A stretch of DNA of 44,391 nt from Pseudomonadota bacterium (GCA_018240465.1 JAFEFS010000066.1:1-44391), one strand, 5' to 3'. Positions 29,818-38,553 are shown, numbered from the stretch's first letter. Notes: generated by a model not told the origin, from the letters alone. A program made the numbers and translations.

Positions 29818-30627
29818 TCAAACCGGCGCGGCATGCTCTTCGGTCAGCCGGCGCAGATAGGCGTCGGCATCGACCGGCGTCTCGCGCGGGCGCCGGTTGA
29901 GCAGGTCCTGGATGCGCTCGTTGTCGGCGTGACGCACCTTGTCGACCGTGTCGGTCATCAGGATCTCACCCTGATCGAGCACGGTGATCGTGTCGGCGAT
30001 CTTGAACGCGCTTTCGAGTTCATGGGTGACGACGACGATGGTCATGCGCAGCGCGTCGCGCAGGCGCAGGATCAACTCATCGAGTTCGGCGGAGACGACC
30101 GGGTCGAGGCCGGCCGAAGGCTCGTCGAAGAACAGCAGTTTCGGATCCATCACGATCGCGCGCGCGAGCGCCGCGCGCTTGATCATGCCGCCGGACAGTT
30201 GCGCCGGCATCAGCTCCTGGAAGCCGCCGAGGTTGACCACTTCGAGCTTGAGCCGGCTCATGATGCGGATCGTGTTCTCGTCGAGCGAAGTCAGCTCGCG
30301 CAGCGGCAGCGCGACGTTGTCGCCGACACTGAGCGAGGTCAGCAGCGCGCCGCCCTGGAACGACACGCCGATCTGCCGGCGGATGCCGAGCATCTGCGCC
30401 TCGCTCGCCCGGCCGATATCGACGCCGAGCAGCTTGATCGAGCCGCCGCGCGGCCGATGCAGGCCGAGCAGATGACGCAGCAGCGTGCTCTTGCCTGAAC
30501 CGGATCCACCCATGATCACGCGGATCTCGCCCGCGCGTACGTTGAAATCGACGCCCTTGAGGATGCGGCGGCGACCGTACCAGGCTTCGAGTTGGGAGAC
30601 TTCGATGAGCGAAGCGGAGGCATTCAC
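29818..30627 (-). CDS. MlaF-type ABC transporter ATPase
   Basis: The product is 269 residues. It is the nucleotide-binding subunit that powers phospholipid movement with the MlaE-type permease. The Walker A motif is GGSGSGKST, the Q-loop is VSFQGGALL, the ABC signature is LSGGM, the Walker B is LLFFDEPSAGLDP, and the switch His is in VVTHELESA. It resembles MlaF in length and in the GALFTSLSV-like loop (GALLTSLSV) used for the permease contact. The gap of 121 bases to the permease gene is larger than usual in these operons. The gap to the MCE gene is 136. Neither gap has a visible terminator. Confidence 0.93.
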   Translation of the reverse strand: MNASASLIEVSQLEAWYGRRRILKGVDFNVRAGEIRVIMGGSGSGKSTLLRHLLGLHRPRGGSIKLLGVDIGRASEAQMLGIRRQIGVSFQGGALLTSLSVGDNVALPLRELTSLDENTIRIMSRLKLEVVNLGGFQELMPAQLSGGMIKRAALARAIVMDPKLLFFDEPSAGLDPVVSAELDELILRLRDALRMTIVVVTHELESAFKIADTITVLDQGEILMTDTVDKVRHADNERIQDLLNRRPRETPVDADAYLRRLTEEHAAPV

Positions 30628-30748
30628 GACAGGAACCTCGGGGCGACGGCAAGCGACGAGCGGTGGGCGGCGAGCGGAAAAAGCAGCGGCGACAACGCGG
30701 CTCTGCGCTCATTCCGCACGCCGCACACTGTTTTGTCGCTGATGCCCG

Positions 30749-31552
30749 TCATCGATTGAGGAAGAACGAAAAGATCATGTCCGCCACGATGATGTAGCAG
30801 ATCGACAGCACGACCGAACGCGTGGTCGCGCGGCCGACGCCTTCGGCGCCGCCCGCGACCGAGAAGCCCGTGCTGATGCCGATCAGCGAGATCAGGATCG
30901 CGAACACCACCGACTTGGCCAGGCCCTGACCGATATCGCCCGGCGTCAGCTGCGCCAGCGTCTGCGCAATATATGCGCCGGGCGAAACGTTGAGCGCGGG
31001 CGCGGAATAGAGCGCGGCACCGAGGATCGAAATCGCGTCGGCGAAGAGGGTCAGCGCGGGCAGCATGATCAGCATCGCGAACAGCGCTGGCGCGGCCAGG
31101 TAGCGCACCGGATCGATGCCGATCACCGCGAGTGCATCGACTTCCTGCGAGACGTTCATCGAACCGATGCGCGCGGCCAGCGCCGATCCCGAACGCCCGG
31201 CGACGAGGATCGCCGTGATCAGCGTGCCGAATTCGCGCGTCACCGACTTGGCCACGGCGACGACGACCTGCGACTGCGCGCCGAATTCCGACAACGCGGC
31301 CACGAACTGGATGCCGAGCATGATGCCGATGACCAGCGCGAGCAGCGCCGTGATCGGCAGCGCGTCGACGCCGATCTGGCGCATCTGCTCGAACACGGAC
31401 GCGACGCGCACCGGCTGGCCGCGGCGCCAGCCGGTCAGCGCGAAGCCGATGCTTTCCGTGAGCAGCATCGCCGCGTGACCGATGCCGGCGAGCGACTTCA
31501 ATGTCGTGCGGCCCAGCGACTCGAGCGGGCGCGTGATCGCATCCATGCTCAC
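30749..31552 (-). CDS. MlaE-type ABC transporter permease
   Basis: The product is about 267 residues. MlaE-family permeases form the transmembrane part of phospholipid-transporting MCE complexes. Signature segments are VIGIMLGIQFVAALSEFGAQ, RSGSALAARIGSMNVSQEVDALAVIGIDPVRYL and the end ATTRSVVLSICYIIVADMIF. Several membrane helices are visible. The GTG at 31552 overlaps the STAS gene stop as GTGA, and AAGG lies five bases upstream. The ATG at 31546 is an alternative only two codons later. The STAS gene is directly coupled to it, which matters for its possible control. Confidence 0.93.
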   Translation of the reverse strand: MSMDAITRPLESLGRTTLKSLAGIGHAAMLLTESIGFALTGWRRGQPVRVASVFEQMRQIGVDALPITALLALVIGIMLGIQFVAALSEFGAQSQVVVAVAKSVTREFGTLITAILVAGRSGSALAARIGSMNVSQEVDALAVIGIDPVRYLAAPALFAMLIMLPALTLFADAISILGAALYSAPALNVSPGAYIAQTLAQLTPGDIGQGLAKSVVFAILISLIGISTGFSVAGGAEGVGRATTRSVVLSICYIIVADMIFSFFLNR

Positions 31553-31884
31553 GCCGACCTTGCTGCGTCGAGATCGGCGAAGATCGGAAACACGCGATCC
31601 AGGCGCGCGAGCTGGAGCACGGCCATCACCGCCGCGCTGACCGCGACGAGGCCGAACTTGCGGTTGCGGCTGCGCGCGTTCTGGAAACCCTCGACCAGCG
31701 CGGCGATGCCGGACGAGTCGATATAGCTGACCTCGGACAATTCGACGCCGACCTTGCCGGTATCGGCCAGTGCGTCGAGGATCGCCCGCCGTACCTGCTG
31801 CGACCAGGACAGGTCGACTTCGCCCCTGAGGCGCACGAGCACGTAGTCGCCAAGGGTTTCGCTGGTGCATTCGTTGGCGTTCAC
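31549..31884 (-). CDS. STAS-domain protein (anti-anti-sigma factor or MlaB-like)
   Basis: The product is 111 residues, a single STAS domain. The start is the GTG at 31884, which overlaps the preceding stop as GTGA. Motifs seen are VRLRGEVDLSWSQQVRRAIL, LSEVSYIDSSGIAALVEGF and a final LARLDRVFPIF. The DSSG motif (Asp56, Ser57, Ser58, Gly59) is the phosphorylation site of SpoIIAA/RsbV-type antagonists, with the first Ser the expected target. It is coupled to a gene encoding a matching phosphatase and HATPase, and to the permease gene after it. In E. coli the Mla complex also contains a STAS protein, MlaB. It could therefore act as either or both. Confidence 0.9.
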   Translation of the reverse strand: MNANECTSETLGDYVLVRLRGEVDLSWSQQVRRAILDALADTGKVGVELSEVSYIDSSGIAALVEGFQNARSRNRKFGLVAVSAAVMAVLQLARLDRVFPIFADLDAARSA

Positions 31885-33587
31885 GGGTCGCCCCCTGTTT
31901 TTGCGGGAATGTGTTTGCGCATGAGCAGACGGTTGCCGCGACCGCCCGGCACGCCTTCGACGTGCCAGGCGTCCATCGTCGCATCGATGAAGGCGACGCC
32001 GAGGCCGCCGGCGCGGCACTCGGACAGGTCGCGCGGACGGATCCGCTGCGGGTCGACGCAAGGCGCCTCGTCGCGCAGCTCGAAATCGAGCACGTCGCGC
32101 TCGCGCGTCATGCGTAGCGCGATCGTTCCGCTTTCGCCGCCGCAGTACGCGTGGCGCATGATGTTGGTGCATGCTTCGTCGACGACGAGGACGAGGCGGT
32201 CGCGCAATTCCGGCGACACGTCCTCGGCATCGAGCGCGGTGCGCAGCTCGGCGCGCACGCGACGCATCTCGCCGGGGGCGGCCGGGAAGCGCAGCGCGAG
32301 CAGCTCGCGTACTTCGCTGCCGCGCGGCTCCTGCAGCAGCAGCAAGGTTGTGTCGTCGACCAGACGGCGCCGCTTCAACTCGCCGATCAGCGCGCGCAGC
32401 CGCGGCTCGGGCGCGAGTGCGGCATAGCGGCGGATCAACTCGCGCAGGCCTTCGGCGCCGAGGCGCGCGCGCACGCCTTCGCGTACGTCGGTGGCCCCGT
32501 CGGAAAACAGGTACAGCGCGGCGCTGCCGAGGTCGATCGTGCGCTCGGCGTACCCGGCATCGGCGAGGATGCCGAGAGGCGGGCCGTCGGCCGGCAATTC
32601 CTCGAATCGCCCACCGTGGTCGAGCAGCGCGGGTGGGAAGCCCGCATTGGCGATGATGGCCGCGCGCGTGCGATGGTCGTAGATGCCGACGACGGCGCAG
32701 ACGAAGCGACCGTTCTGCAAGGTCTTGCACAACTCGATGTTGACCTCGCGCAGCCACGCGGCCGGCGCGGGCGCGGCGTTGCCGCTCCAGCGCAGCAGGC
32801 TGGCCACGCGCACCATGAGAAACGCCGCGTCGAGGCCCTTGCCGGAAATGTCGCCGATGAAGAACGCGAGGCGGCCGTCGGCGAGGTCGAAATAGTCGTA
32901 GAAGTCGCCCGAGATCTCGTGCGCCGGCAGGTTGACGCCGATCAGCGGAAAGCGCCCGCGCCGCCGCCGCGGCAGCAGCGATTTCTGAATCGAGCGCGCC
33001 AGCGTCATCTCGCGGCGGATGCGCTGCTGCTCGGCGACCTCGAGCGCGAGGCGCGCATTGTTGATCGCCAGCGCCATCGGCGCCGCGATCAGGCGCAGGA
33101 TCTCCGCATCATCGTCGTCGAACGCGCCGCCGTCGCGGCGATTGATGATTTCCAGCGCGCCGAGCGCGCCCTGCGCGGTCGCCAGCGGCACGCACAGGAT
33201 CGCGCGCGTGACGAAACCGGTTTCGGCATCGACGCGCGTGTTGACGCGCGTGTCGCGGCGTGCGTCGTCGCTGCGCTGCGGCGCATTCTCGGCCACCGCG
33301 CGGCCGACAACGCCCTGGCCGACTTCGAGCTTGAGACCGACGATGTCGACCGGGCCCGCGCAGATCTTGCATTCGAGCAGATGCGTCGCCGGATCGAGCA
33401 GGAACAGCGAGGCCCCTTCGGCATGCATGAAATCGAGGATGCGCGCGAGTGCCGGCCCGAGCGTCGTCTTCAGGTCGAGCGACACCGCCAGCGACTGCGA
33501 CAGATCGGCGAGGAAACCCAGCGCACGCCGCCCGCCTGCGCGCGCCGCATCGCGCGAATCGGCGGCAACCGGGCGCGCCGCGTTCAC
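31881..33587 (-). CDS. GAF-PP2C(SpoIIE)-HATPase partner-switching protein
   Basis: The product is 568 residues. A GAF sensor domain is at about 35-180, then a helical linker, a SpoIIE-type PP2C phosphatase at 215-420 and an RsbW-like HATPase at 430-560. The phosphatase keeps its metal-binding acids: Asp228 (ISGDFYDY), Asp246 (FIGDISGKGLDAA), Asp363 (FSDGATD) and Asp411/412 (VDDTT). The HATPase has the N box (VDEACTNIMRHAY, Glu471 and Asn475) and GGLGVAFI, while the G1 motif DEAPC has Ala where Gly is usual. Phosphatase and kinase-like ATPase are thus in one chain, next to the STAS target. The GTG at 33587 overlaps the pssA stop as GTGA. Confidence 0.92.
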   Translation of the reverse strand: MNAARPVAADSRDAARAGGRRALGFLADLSQSLAVSLDLKTTLGPALARILDFMHAEGASLFLLDPATHLLECKICAGPVDIVGLKLEVGQGVVGRAVAENAPQRSDDARRDTRVNTRVDAETGFVTRAILCVPLATAQGALGALEIINRRDGGAFDDDDAEILRLIAAPMALAINNARLALEVAEQQRIRREMTLARSIQKSLLPRRRRGRFPLIGVNLPAHEISGDFYDYFDLADGRLAFFIGDISGKGLDAAFLMVRVASLLRWSGNAAPAPAAWLREVNIELCKTLQNGRFVCAVVGIYDHRTRAAIIANAGFPPALLDHGGRFEELPADGPPLGILADAGYAERTIDLGSAALYLFSDGATDVREGVRARLGAEGLRELIRRYAALAPEPRLRALIGELKRRRLVDDTTLLLLQEPRGSEVRELLALRFPAAPGEMRRVRAELRTALDAEDVSPELRDRLVLVVDEACTNIMRHAYCGGESGTIALRMTRERDVLDFELRDEAPCVDPQRIRPRDLSECRAGGLGVAFIDATMDAWHVEGVPGGRGNRLLMRKHIPAKTGGDP

Positions 33588-34393
33588 GGCGGTGGCGGCT
33601 CCGCGCCTGACTTGTTCTCGTCGCCGCGCTCCTCGCGGCGGCCGCGCGCCGCGCGCATGCCCCACAGGGTCAGCACCGGCCCGGAGATCACGTAGAGCAG
33701 CGCGATCAGGAACAGCACCGGCGCCGTGTCGACATACAGCGCGACGAGGACGAGCACGGCGAGCGGGATGATCGCGAACGGCACCTTGTCCGACTTCGGG
33801 CCCGACTTGAAGCTCCAGTAGCGCACACGGCTGACCATGAGTCCGCCCGCGAGCACGGTCAGGAACGGTGCGACGAATTGGGCCATGGTGCCGTCGATGC
33901 CGTATTCGGTCGTCGCCCAGACGAACGACATCAGCAAGCCCGCTGCGGCGGGGCTGGCCAAGCCCTGGAAGTAGCGCTTGTCGGCGACGCCGACCTGGGT
34001 GTTGAAGCGGGCCAGGCGCAGCGCGGCGCAGGCCGCATAGACGAAGGCCGCACCGAAGCCGACCTTGCCCCAGAACGGCCCGTAGGCCTTCAGTGTCGAC
34101 AACGACCAAGCATACATCACGATCGCCGGCGCGAGGCCGAAGCTGCACATGTCGGAGAGCGAATCGTACTGCACGCCGAACTCGCTCTGCGTATTGGTCA
34201 GGCGCGCGACGCGGCCGTCGAGCGCGTCGAGGATCGCCGCGACGAACACGGCGATCGCGGCCGCGACGTAGTTCCCGGCGAACGCGGCGAGCGCGGCGTA
34301 GAAACCTGAAAACAGCGCACCCGTGGTGAACAGGTTCGGCAGCAGGTAGATGCCGCGATGCGGTTTCGGCGGTTGGCCGGAAGTGGAATCCAC
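33584..34393 (-). CDS. pssA: CDP-diacylglycerol-serine O-phosphatidyltransferase
   Basis: The product is 269 residues. This integral membrane enzyme makes phosphatidylserine, the precursor of phosphatidylethanolamine. The CDP-alcohol phosphotransferase motif is perfect: DGRVAR, eight residues, G, three residues, D, three residues, D (within LDALDGRVARLTNTQSEFG and QYDSLSD). About eight hydrophobic helices are visible, with the first segment IYLLPNLFTTGALFSGF. I chose the GTG at 34393, preceded by GGGGA at suitable spacing; upstream in-frame codons would run into the promoter of the divergent gene. It heads the run with the GAF/SpoIIE gene, STAS and MlaE-type genes. Confidence 0.92.
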   Translation of the reverse strand: MDSTSGQPPKPHRGIYLLPNLFTTGALFSGFYAALAAFAGNYVAAAIAVFVAAILDALDGRVARLTNTQSEFGVQYDSLSDMCSFGLAPAIVMYAWSLSTLKAYGPFWGKVGFGAAFVYAACAALRLARFNTQVGVADKRYFQGLASPAAAGLLMSFVWATTEYGIDGTMAQFVAPFLTVLAGGLMVSRVRYWSFKSGPKSDKVPFAIIPLAVLVLVALYVDTAPVLFLIALLYVISGPVLTLWGMRAARGRREERGDENKSGAEPPPP

Positions 34394-34446
34394 GCGGGTC
34401 CCCGTAGTTCTCGGTGGCAAAAGTGTACCGCAAGCCCTCGCGGAGC

Positions 34447-34452
34447 TAGAAT
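34447..34452 (+). promoter_or_regulatory. Candidate -10 of the DUF4124 gene
   Basis: TAGAAT (five of six to the -10 consensus) lies 29 bases before the ATG at 34482. The region 17 bases upstream (TGTACC) is a poor -35 with three matches. Confidence 0.35.
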
Positions 34453-34481
34453 CTTCCGCGTCTTGCCACCCCGGAGCACCC

Positions 34482-34940
34482 ATGTCCCGCGTCCGCGTCG
34501 TTTCGATCCGTCGTGCCAGCGCATCGTTCGCGCTGGCCGCACTGCTTGCCGGCGGCTTCGCAAGTGCGACCGAGCTGTACAAATGGACTGACAAGAACGG
34601 CGTCGTCCACTACTCCGATACCGCCCCGCAGGACGCGGATTCGGCGCAGCGCGTACGCCTGGCCGGCACCGAGGCCCCGGTCGCCGATCCGGCGGAGAAA
34701 AAGCCGGAATCGGCACCGGCCGACGCCGCCAAGCCGGTCGAGCCGGCGCCGACCGCGCTGCCCGACACGCCGGAAAACCGCAAGCGCCTGTGCGAGCAGT
34801 CGCGCGCCGCGCTCGATCTGCTGCAGAGCAAATTCCAGGTCGCCGATTCCACCGGCAAGCCGCTCGATGCAAAAACGCGCGCCGACCGCACCGCGGCGGC
34901 GAGCCAGAGCGTTGCCAGCTATTGCCAGAATCCGGGCTGA
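34482..34940 (+). CDS. DUF4124-domain exported protein
   Basis: The product is 152 residues. A signal peptide ([14 protein letters not shown]) is followed by the DUF4124 motif ([21 protein letters not shown]), a short beta domain of unknown role found in many proteobacterial periplasmic proteins. A Pro/Ala/Lys-rich linker (about 60-100) and a C-terminal helical part with two Cys ([13 protein letters not shown] and SYCQNPG) follow. The ATG at 34482 begins the signal peptide. It diverges from pssA and is followed by a small hairpin terminator before proS. Confidence 0.85.
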   Translation: MSRVRVVSIRRASASFALAALLAGGFASATELYKWTDKNGVVHYSDTAPQDADSAQRVRLAGTEAPVADPAEKKPESAPADAAKPVEPAPTALPDTPENRKRLCEQSRAALDLLQSKFQVADSTGKPLDAKTRADRTAAASQSVASYCQNPG

Positions 34941-34942
34941 TC

Positions 34943-34964
34943 GAACCCGGCAACCGGGTTTCAT
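34943..34964 (+). terminator. Hairpin terminator after the DUF4124 gene
   Basis: AACCCGG (34944-34950) and CCGGGTT (34954-34960) form a seven-base stem with a CAA loop, just after the stop codon, followed by TTCATT. The U-run is short, so it may be partial. Confidence 0.5.
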
Positions 34965-34978
34965 TGCGGCCCCGCGGT

Positions 34979-35007
34979 TTGGCCGCGCCATGCACAGCCG
35001 CTACAAT
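34979..35007 (+). promoter_or_regulatory. proS promoter
   Basis: TTGGCC (34979-34984, four of six) and TACAAT (35002-35007, five of six) are separated by 17 bases. They lie upstream of the proS ATG at 35038, giving a leader of about 25 bases. Confidence 0.6.
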
Positions 35008-35037
35008 CGCGGGCCCTCTCGAGTCCCGCGAACCGCC

Positions 35038-36738
35038 ATGCGCCTGTCCCAGTTCCATCTCGCCACCGTCAAGGAAGTGCCCGCCGACGCGGAAATCGCC
35101 AGCCATCGGCTGATGCTGCGCGCGGGCATGCTGCGCAAGCATGCCGCGGGCCTCTACACCTGGTCGCCGCTGGGCCTGAAAGTGCTGCAGAAGGTCGAGA
35201 CGATCGTGCGCGAGGAGATGAATCGCGCGGGCGCCCTGGAAGTGGCGATGCCGATAGTGCAGCCGCGCGAGCTGTGGGAGGAGACCGGCCGCTGGCAGAA
35301 ATTCGGCCCGCAGTTGCTCAAGATCAAGGATCGCAAGGAGGCCGAGTACTGCTACGCGCCGACCGCCGAGGAAGTCGTCACCGACTTCGCCCGCAGCGAG
35401 CTCAAGAGCTACAAGCAGTTGCCGGTCAACTTCTACCAGATCATGTCGAAGTTCCGCGACGAGATCCGCCCGCGCTTCGGCGTGATGCGCGCGCGCGAAT
35501 TCCTGATGAAGGACGCATACTCGTTCCACATCGACGAGGCCAGCCTGGGTCGCGAGTACGACAACATGTATGCGACGTATGCGCGCATCTTCACCCGCCT
35601 CGGCCTCGCCTTCCGCGCGGTCAACGCCGATACCGGCGCGATCGGCGGCAGCCGCAGCCACGAATTCCAGGTGCTCGCCGAGTCGGGCGAGGATGCGCTC
35701 GTGTTTTCCGACACGTCGGACTACGCGGCCAATGTCGAGCTCGCCTCCGCGCTGCCGCCGGGGCCGCGCGCCACCGCGAGCGAGGCGATGCACGACGTGC
35801 CGACGCCGGGCAAGTCGACTTGCGCCGACGTCGCCGCGCTGCTCGGCATCGATATCAGGCGCACGGTGAAGTCGGTCTGCGTGAATGGCGAACAAGGCTT
35901 CGTCCTCGCGCTCGTGCGCGGCGACCACGAGGTCAACGAGGTCAAGCTGCAGAAGATTGCGGGTCTTGCCGAATACCGGCTCGCCAACGAGCAGGAAATC
36001 GTCGACGCGCTCGGCGCCAAGCCCGGCTATCTCGGTCCGGTCGGCGTGGATCGCGGCAAGGTGAACATCGTCGCCGATCGCGAAGTCGCGGCGATGACCG
36101 ATTTCGTCGTCGGGGCGAACAAGGTCGATTTCCATATCGCCGGAGTGAACTGGGTGCGCGACTTGCCAGAGCCGGACGTCGTCGCCGATATCCGCAAGGT
36201 GGTCGAAGGCGATGCGTCACCCGATGGAAAAGGCACGCTTAAAATCGCGCGCGGCATCGAAGTCGGTCATGTGTTCGCGCTCGGCACGAAGTATTCCGAG
36301 GCGATGAACGCGAGCGTGCTTGATGCCGACGGCAAGAACCGGCCGATGCAGATGGGCTGCTACGGCATCGGCGTTTCGCGCATCGTCGCCGCGGCGATCG
36401 AGCAGAACCACGACGACGCCGGCATCATCTGGCCCGAGCCGATGGCGCCGTGGCGAGTGGCCGTGTGCATGATCAATCCGAAGAACGATGCCAACGTCAA
36501 CGCGGCCGCACAGGCTCTGTACGCCGAATTGAACGCGGCCGGCATCGACACCGTGCTCGACGACCGCGGCCTGCGCCCGGGTGCGATGTTCGCCGACATC
36601 GAGCTGATCGGCATTCCACATCGCATCGTCGTGTCCGAACGCGGCCTCGCCGCGGGCACGTTCGAATACCGCGCGCGTCGCGACAGCGAAAGTCGCCAGC
36701 TTACGCGCGCGGAAGTGATTGCGCTGGCGCGCGGATAG
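35038..36738 (+). CDS. proS: Prolyl-tRNA synthetase
   Basis: The product is 566 residues, the bacterial (ProS type I) size. It charges proline tRNA. The class II motifs are present (motif 1 around [17 protein letters not shown], motif 2 [26 protein letters not shown], motif 3 [13 protein letters not shown]). An editing insertion (about 220-400) includes [20 protein letters not shown] and [15 protein letters not shown]. The C-terminal anticodon-binding domain ends in [20 protein letters not shown]. The ATG at 35038 is the family start. Its own promoter lies immediately upstream. Confidence 0.97.
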   Translation: MRLSQFHLATVKEVPADAEIASHRLMLRAGMLRKHAAGLYTWSPLGLKVLQKVETIVREEMNRAGALEVAMPIVQPRELWEETGRWQKFGPQLLKIKDRKEAEYCYAPTAEEVVTDFARSELKSYKQLPVNFYQIMSKFRDEIRPRFGVMRAREFLMKDAYSFHIDEASLGREYDNMYATYARIFTRLGLAFRAVNADTGAIGGSRSHEFQVLAESGEDALVFSDTSDYAANVELASALPPGPRATASEAMHDVPTPGKSTCADVAALLGIDIRRTVKSVCVNGEQGFVLALVRGDHEVNEVKLQKIAGLAEYRLANEQEIVDALGAKPGYLGPVGVDRGKVNIVADREVAAMTDFVVGANKVDFHIAGVNWVRDLPEPDVVADIRKVVEGDASPDGKGTLKIARGIEVGHVFALGTKYSEAMNASVLDADGKNRPMQMGCYGIGVSRIVAAAIEQNHDDAGIIWPEPMAPWRVAVCMINPKNDANVNAAAQALYAELNAAGIDTVLDDRGLRPGAMFADIELIGIPHRIVVSERGLAAGTFEYRARRDSESRQLTRAEVIALARG

Positions 36739-36821
36739 AGCCCGACCCTTTTGCCGCCGGCATTGAAATCGCCGCCGATTCGCGATTTCGCGATTTTAAC
36801 GAGCCATTTCTTATTGCCAAT

Positions 36822-36827
36822 TACAAT
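36822..36827 (+). promoter_or_regulatory. Candidate -10 of the H-NS-family gene in an AT-rich pocket
   Basis: TACAAT lies 69 bases before the ATG at 36897, within a locally AT-rich stretch (36785-36830) that stands out in this GC-rich window. No good -35 is found at 16-18 bases. A weak hairpin (AAATCGC/GCGATTT, 36766-36788) precedes it and may end proS transcription. Confidence 0.4.
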
Positions 36828-36896
36828 GACAGGCTGCCGGCTTCCGTGGCGCCGTGCCCATGGATCCGTCAGCGCAATCCAGAATGAGGAAAATGA

Positions 36897-37217
36897 ATGG
36901 CAATCGACATCAAGGGTTTGAATCAGAATCAGCTGAGCGAATTGATCCAGCGTGCCGAATCGCGCAAGCACGAATTGGCCAAGGAAAATATCGTCAAGGT
37001 GCGCGAGAAAATCCTCGCCATCCTCGAGAACGAGGGCATCACGCTCGAACAGCTGTTCGCCGGCCGCGGTCCGGTGCGCAAGACGCGCCGTCCGGCCAAG
37101 GCGAAGTATCGCAACCCGGCCGATCGCGGGGAGACCTGGTCAGGTCGCGGCAAGCGTCCGCGCTGGTTCACTGCGGCATTGGCCGCGGGCAAGAAGGAAA
37201 AGGATCTTCTGATCTGA
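36897..37217 (+). CDS. H-NS family nucleoid-associated protein
   Basis: The product is 106 residues. H-NS proteins bind AT-rich DNA and silence genes. The N-terminal half is a charged coiled-coil oligomerisation region (LSELIQRAESRKHELAKENIVKVREKI). The C-terminal DNA-binding end has KYRNPADRGETWSGRGKRPRWF, the H-NS signature (Y-R-x-P, then T-W-S-G-R-G-x-x-P-x-W). The GAGGA ribosome site at 36886-36890 fits the ATG at 36897. It is a stand-alone gene with its own terminator, and the AT-rich pocket upstream could allow self-control. Confidence 0.93.
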   Translation: MAIDIKGLNQNQLSELIQRAESRKHELAKENIVKVREKILAILENEGITLEQLFAGRGPVRKTRRPAKAKYRNPADRGETWSGRGKRPRWFTAALAAGKKEKDLLI

Positions 37218-37236
37218 TCGCGTCGCGAATGGAAAC

Positions 37237-37265
37237 AAAAAGCCGGCCAACCGCCGGCTTTTTTT
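37237..37265. terminator. Bidirectional intrinsic terminator between hns-like gene and thrE-like gene
   Basis: A GCCGGC/GCCGGC stem with a five-base loop (37242-37258) is flanked by five A on the left and seven T on the right. It serves the plus-strand H-NS gene and, by its A-run, the convergent minus-strand exporter, whose stop codon TAA starts within it. Confidence 0.9.
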
Positions 37266-38553
37266 ACAGCACGCGCCGCGGGGAAACGATCAGATCGCCG
37301 AACAGCAGGCCGGCGACCAGCGACACCAGGATCGCGAACAGCGAGACTGCGGTGTTGATGCCGAGGAACACGTCGCTGCCGACGATCGCGGATATGGTGA
37401 GGAATCCAAGACTGCCGGGCACGAGCAGGATGATGCCGGGTTCGCGCACCAGCGCACCCGGACGGTCGCTGATGCGCGCGTAGAGGTTGCTCAGCGCGCC
37501 CATGATCGCCCCGGCGAGGAACACGCCGAACTCGGGGCCGAATTCGCGTCCGCCGAAATAGGTGATCGCATAACCGAGCACGGCCGCGCTCATGACCAGC
37601 GGAAAATCGCGTCGTGCCGCGCGAAACAGCACGGCGAAGCCGTACGCACCGAACACCAGCGCGACCCAGGCCGTCCAGTCGGGCACCGGCGCCAGTGCGG
37701 CCGACGGCGGCACAAGACCGAGCACCTTGCACAACTGGTTCGCGACCAGCGTGCCGAACGCCAGCTTGATCAGGGTCGCGATCGCATCGGCGAAGCGCGC
37801 GACGCCGGAGACGAGATGGCGTGTCGACAACTCGCGCACCGCGGTCGTCAGCACCATGCCGGGGAACAACACGATCAGGCTGGCCAGCACCGTGATCTTC
37901 AACGTCAGCGGGGCGATGTGGACGCTGATCAGCGTGGCGAGCACGGTCGCAGCCAGGCCGCTCAGCGCCTCGAGCGCCAGGCGCATGCGCTGGCTGCGTG
38001 CGGCGACATCGGCGATCAGGCCGACCACGAGGCCGATGCTGCCCGCGCTGGCGACATCGACCCAGGCGCCGTGCATCAGTGTGGCCAGTGTCGCCGAGAC
38101 GAGGCCGTAGCAGAGTACCTCGTGCGCGCGCGCGCGCGGGCCGATGCGATCGCCCAGCGTGTGCAGCAAAAGCGAGCCTTGCGCGATGTCGAGCTCACCC
38201 GCGATCACCTTGTCGGCGATGTCGTTGACCTCGGCGAGATGACGCAGGTCGATGTCGCCCGGCGAGAGGCGGATGACACGCGTCGTCTCGGCGACACGCT
38301 CGCGGTCGCCGCCGTCGGCGAACGAAATGATGATCGCGGTCGGGCTCGACCAGACCTGCACGTCGAGGTCGAGGCGCGTGCTCAGCCGATCCAGCGCGCT
38401 TTCCAGGCGCGGCGCTGACGTGCCGTACTGGTGCAGCCGGCGCGCGGTTTCGAGGACGAAGGCGATGCGCGCGTGCAGCGGCGCGCACGCGCTGAGCACG
38501 AGCGGACGCTGCTCCGCGTCGACGGACTCGTTCAAGATCGGGGTGGTTGCCAT
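37264..38553 (-). CDS. Threonine/serine exporter family protein (ThrE)
   Basis: The product is 429 residues. The N-terminal half matches the DUF1212 part of ThrE-type exporters (RRLHQYGTSAPRLESAL and VWSSPTAIIISF), and the C-terminal half matches the DUF3815 part; each has about five membrane helices. ThrE exports threonine and serine in actinobacteria; the substrate here is unproven. The ATG at 38553 is used. It converges on the H-NS-family gene and shares its terminator. Confidence 0.86.
   Translation of the reverse strand: MATTPILNESVDAEQRPLVLSACAPLHARIAFVLETARRLHQYGTSAPRLESALDRLSTRLDLDVQVWSSPTAIIISFADGGDRERVAETTRVIRLSPGDIDLRHLAEVNDIADKVIAGELDIAQGSLLLHTLGDRIGPRARAHEVLCYGLVSATLATLMHGAWVDVASAGSIGLVVGLIADVAARSQRMRLALEALSGLAATVLATLISVHIAPLTLKITVLASLIVLFPGMVLTTAVRELSTRHLVSGVARFADAIATLIKLAFGTLVANQLCKVLGLVPPSAALAPVPDWTAWVALVFGAYGFAVLFRAARRDFPLVMSAAVLGYAITYFGGREFGPEFGVFLAGAIMGALSNLYARISDRPGALVREPGIILLVPGSLGFLTISAIVGSDVFLGINTAVSLFAILVSLVAGLLFGDLIVSPRRVL

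Noticed and set aside
34198..36135. A 645-codon minus-strand frame opposite proS
   Set aside because: proS is certain; the opposite frame also crosses the DUF4124 gene and the promoter region.
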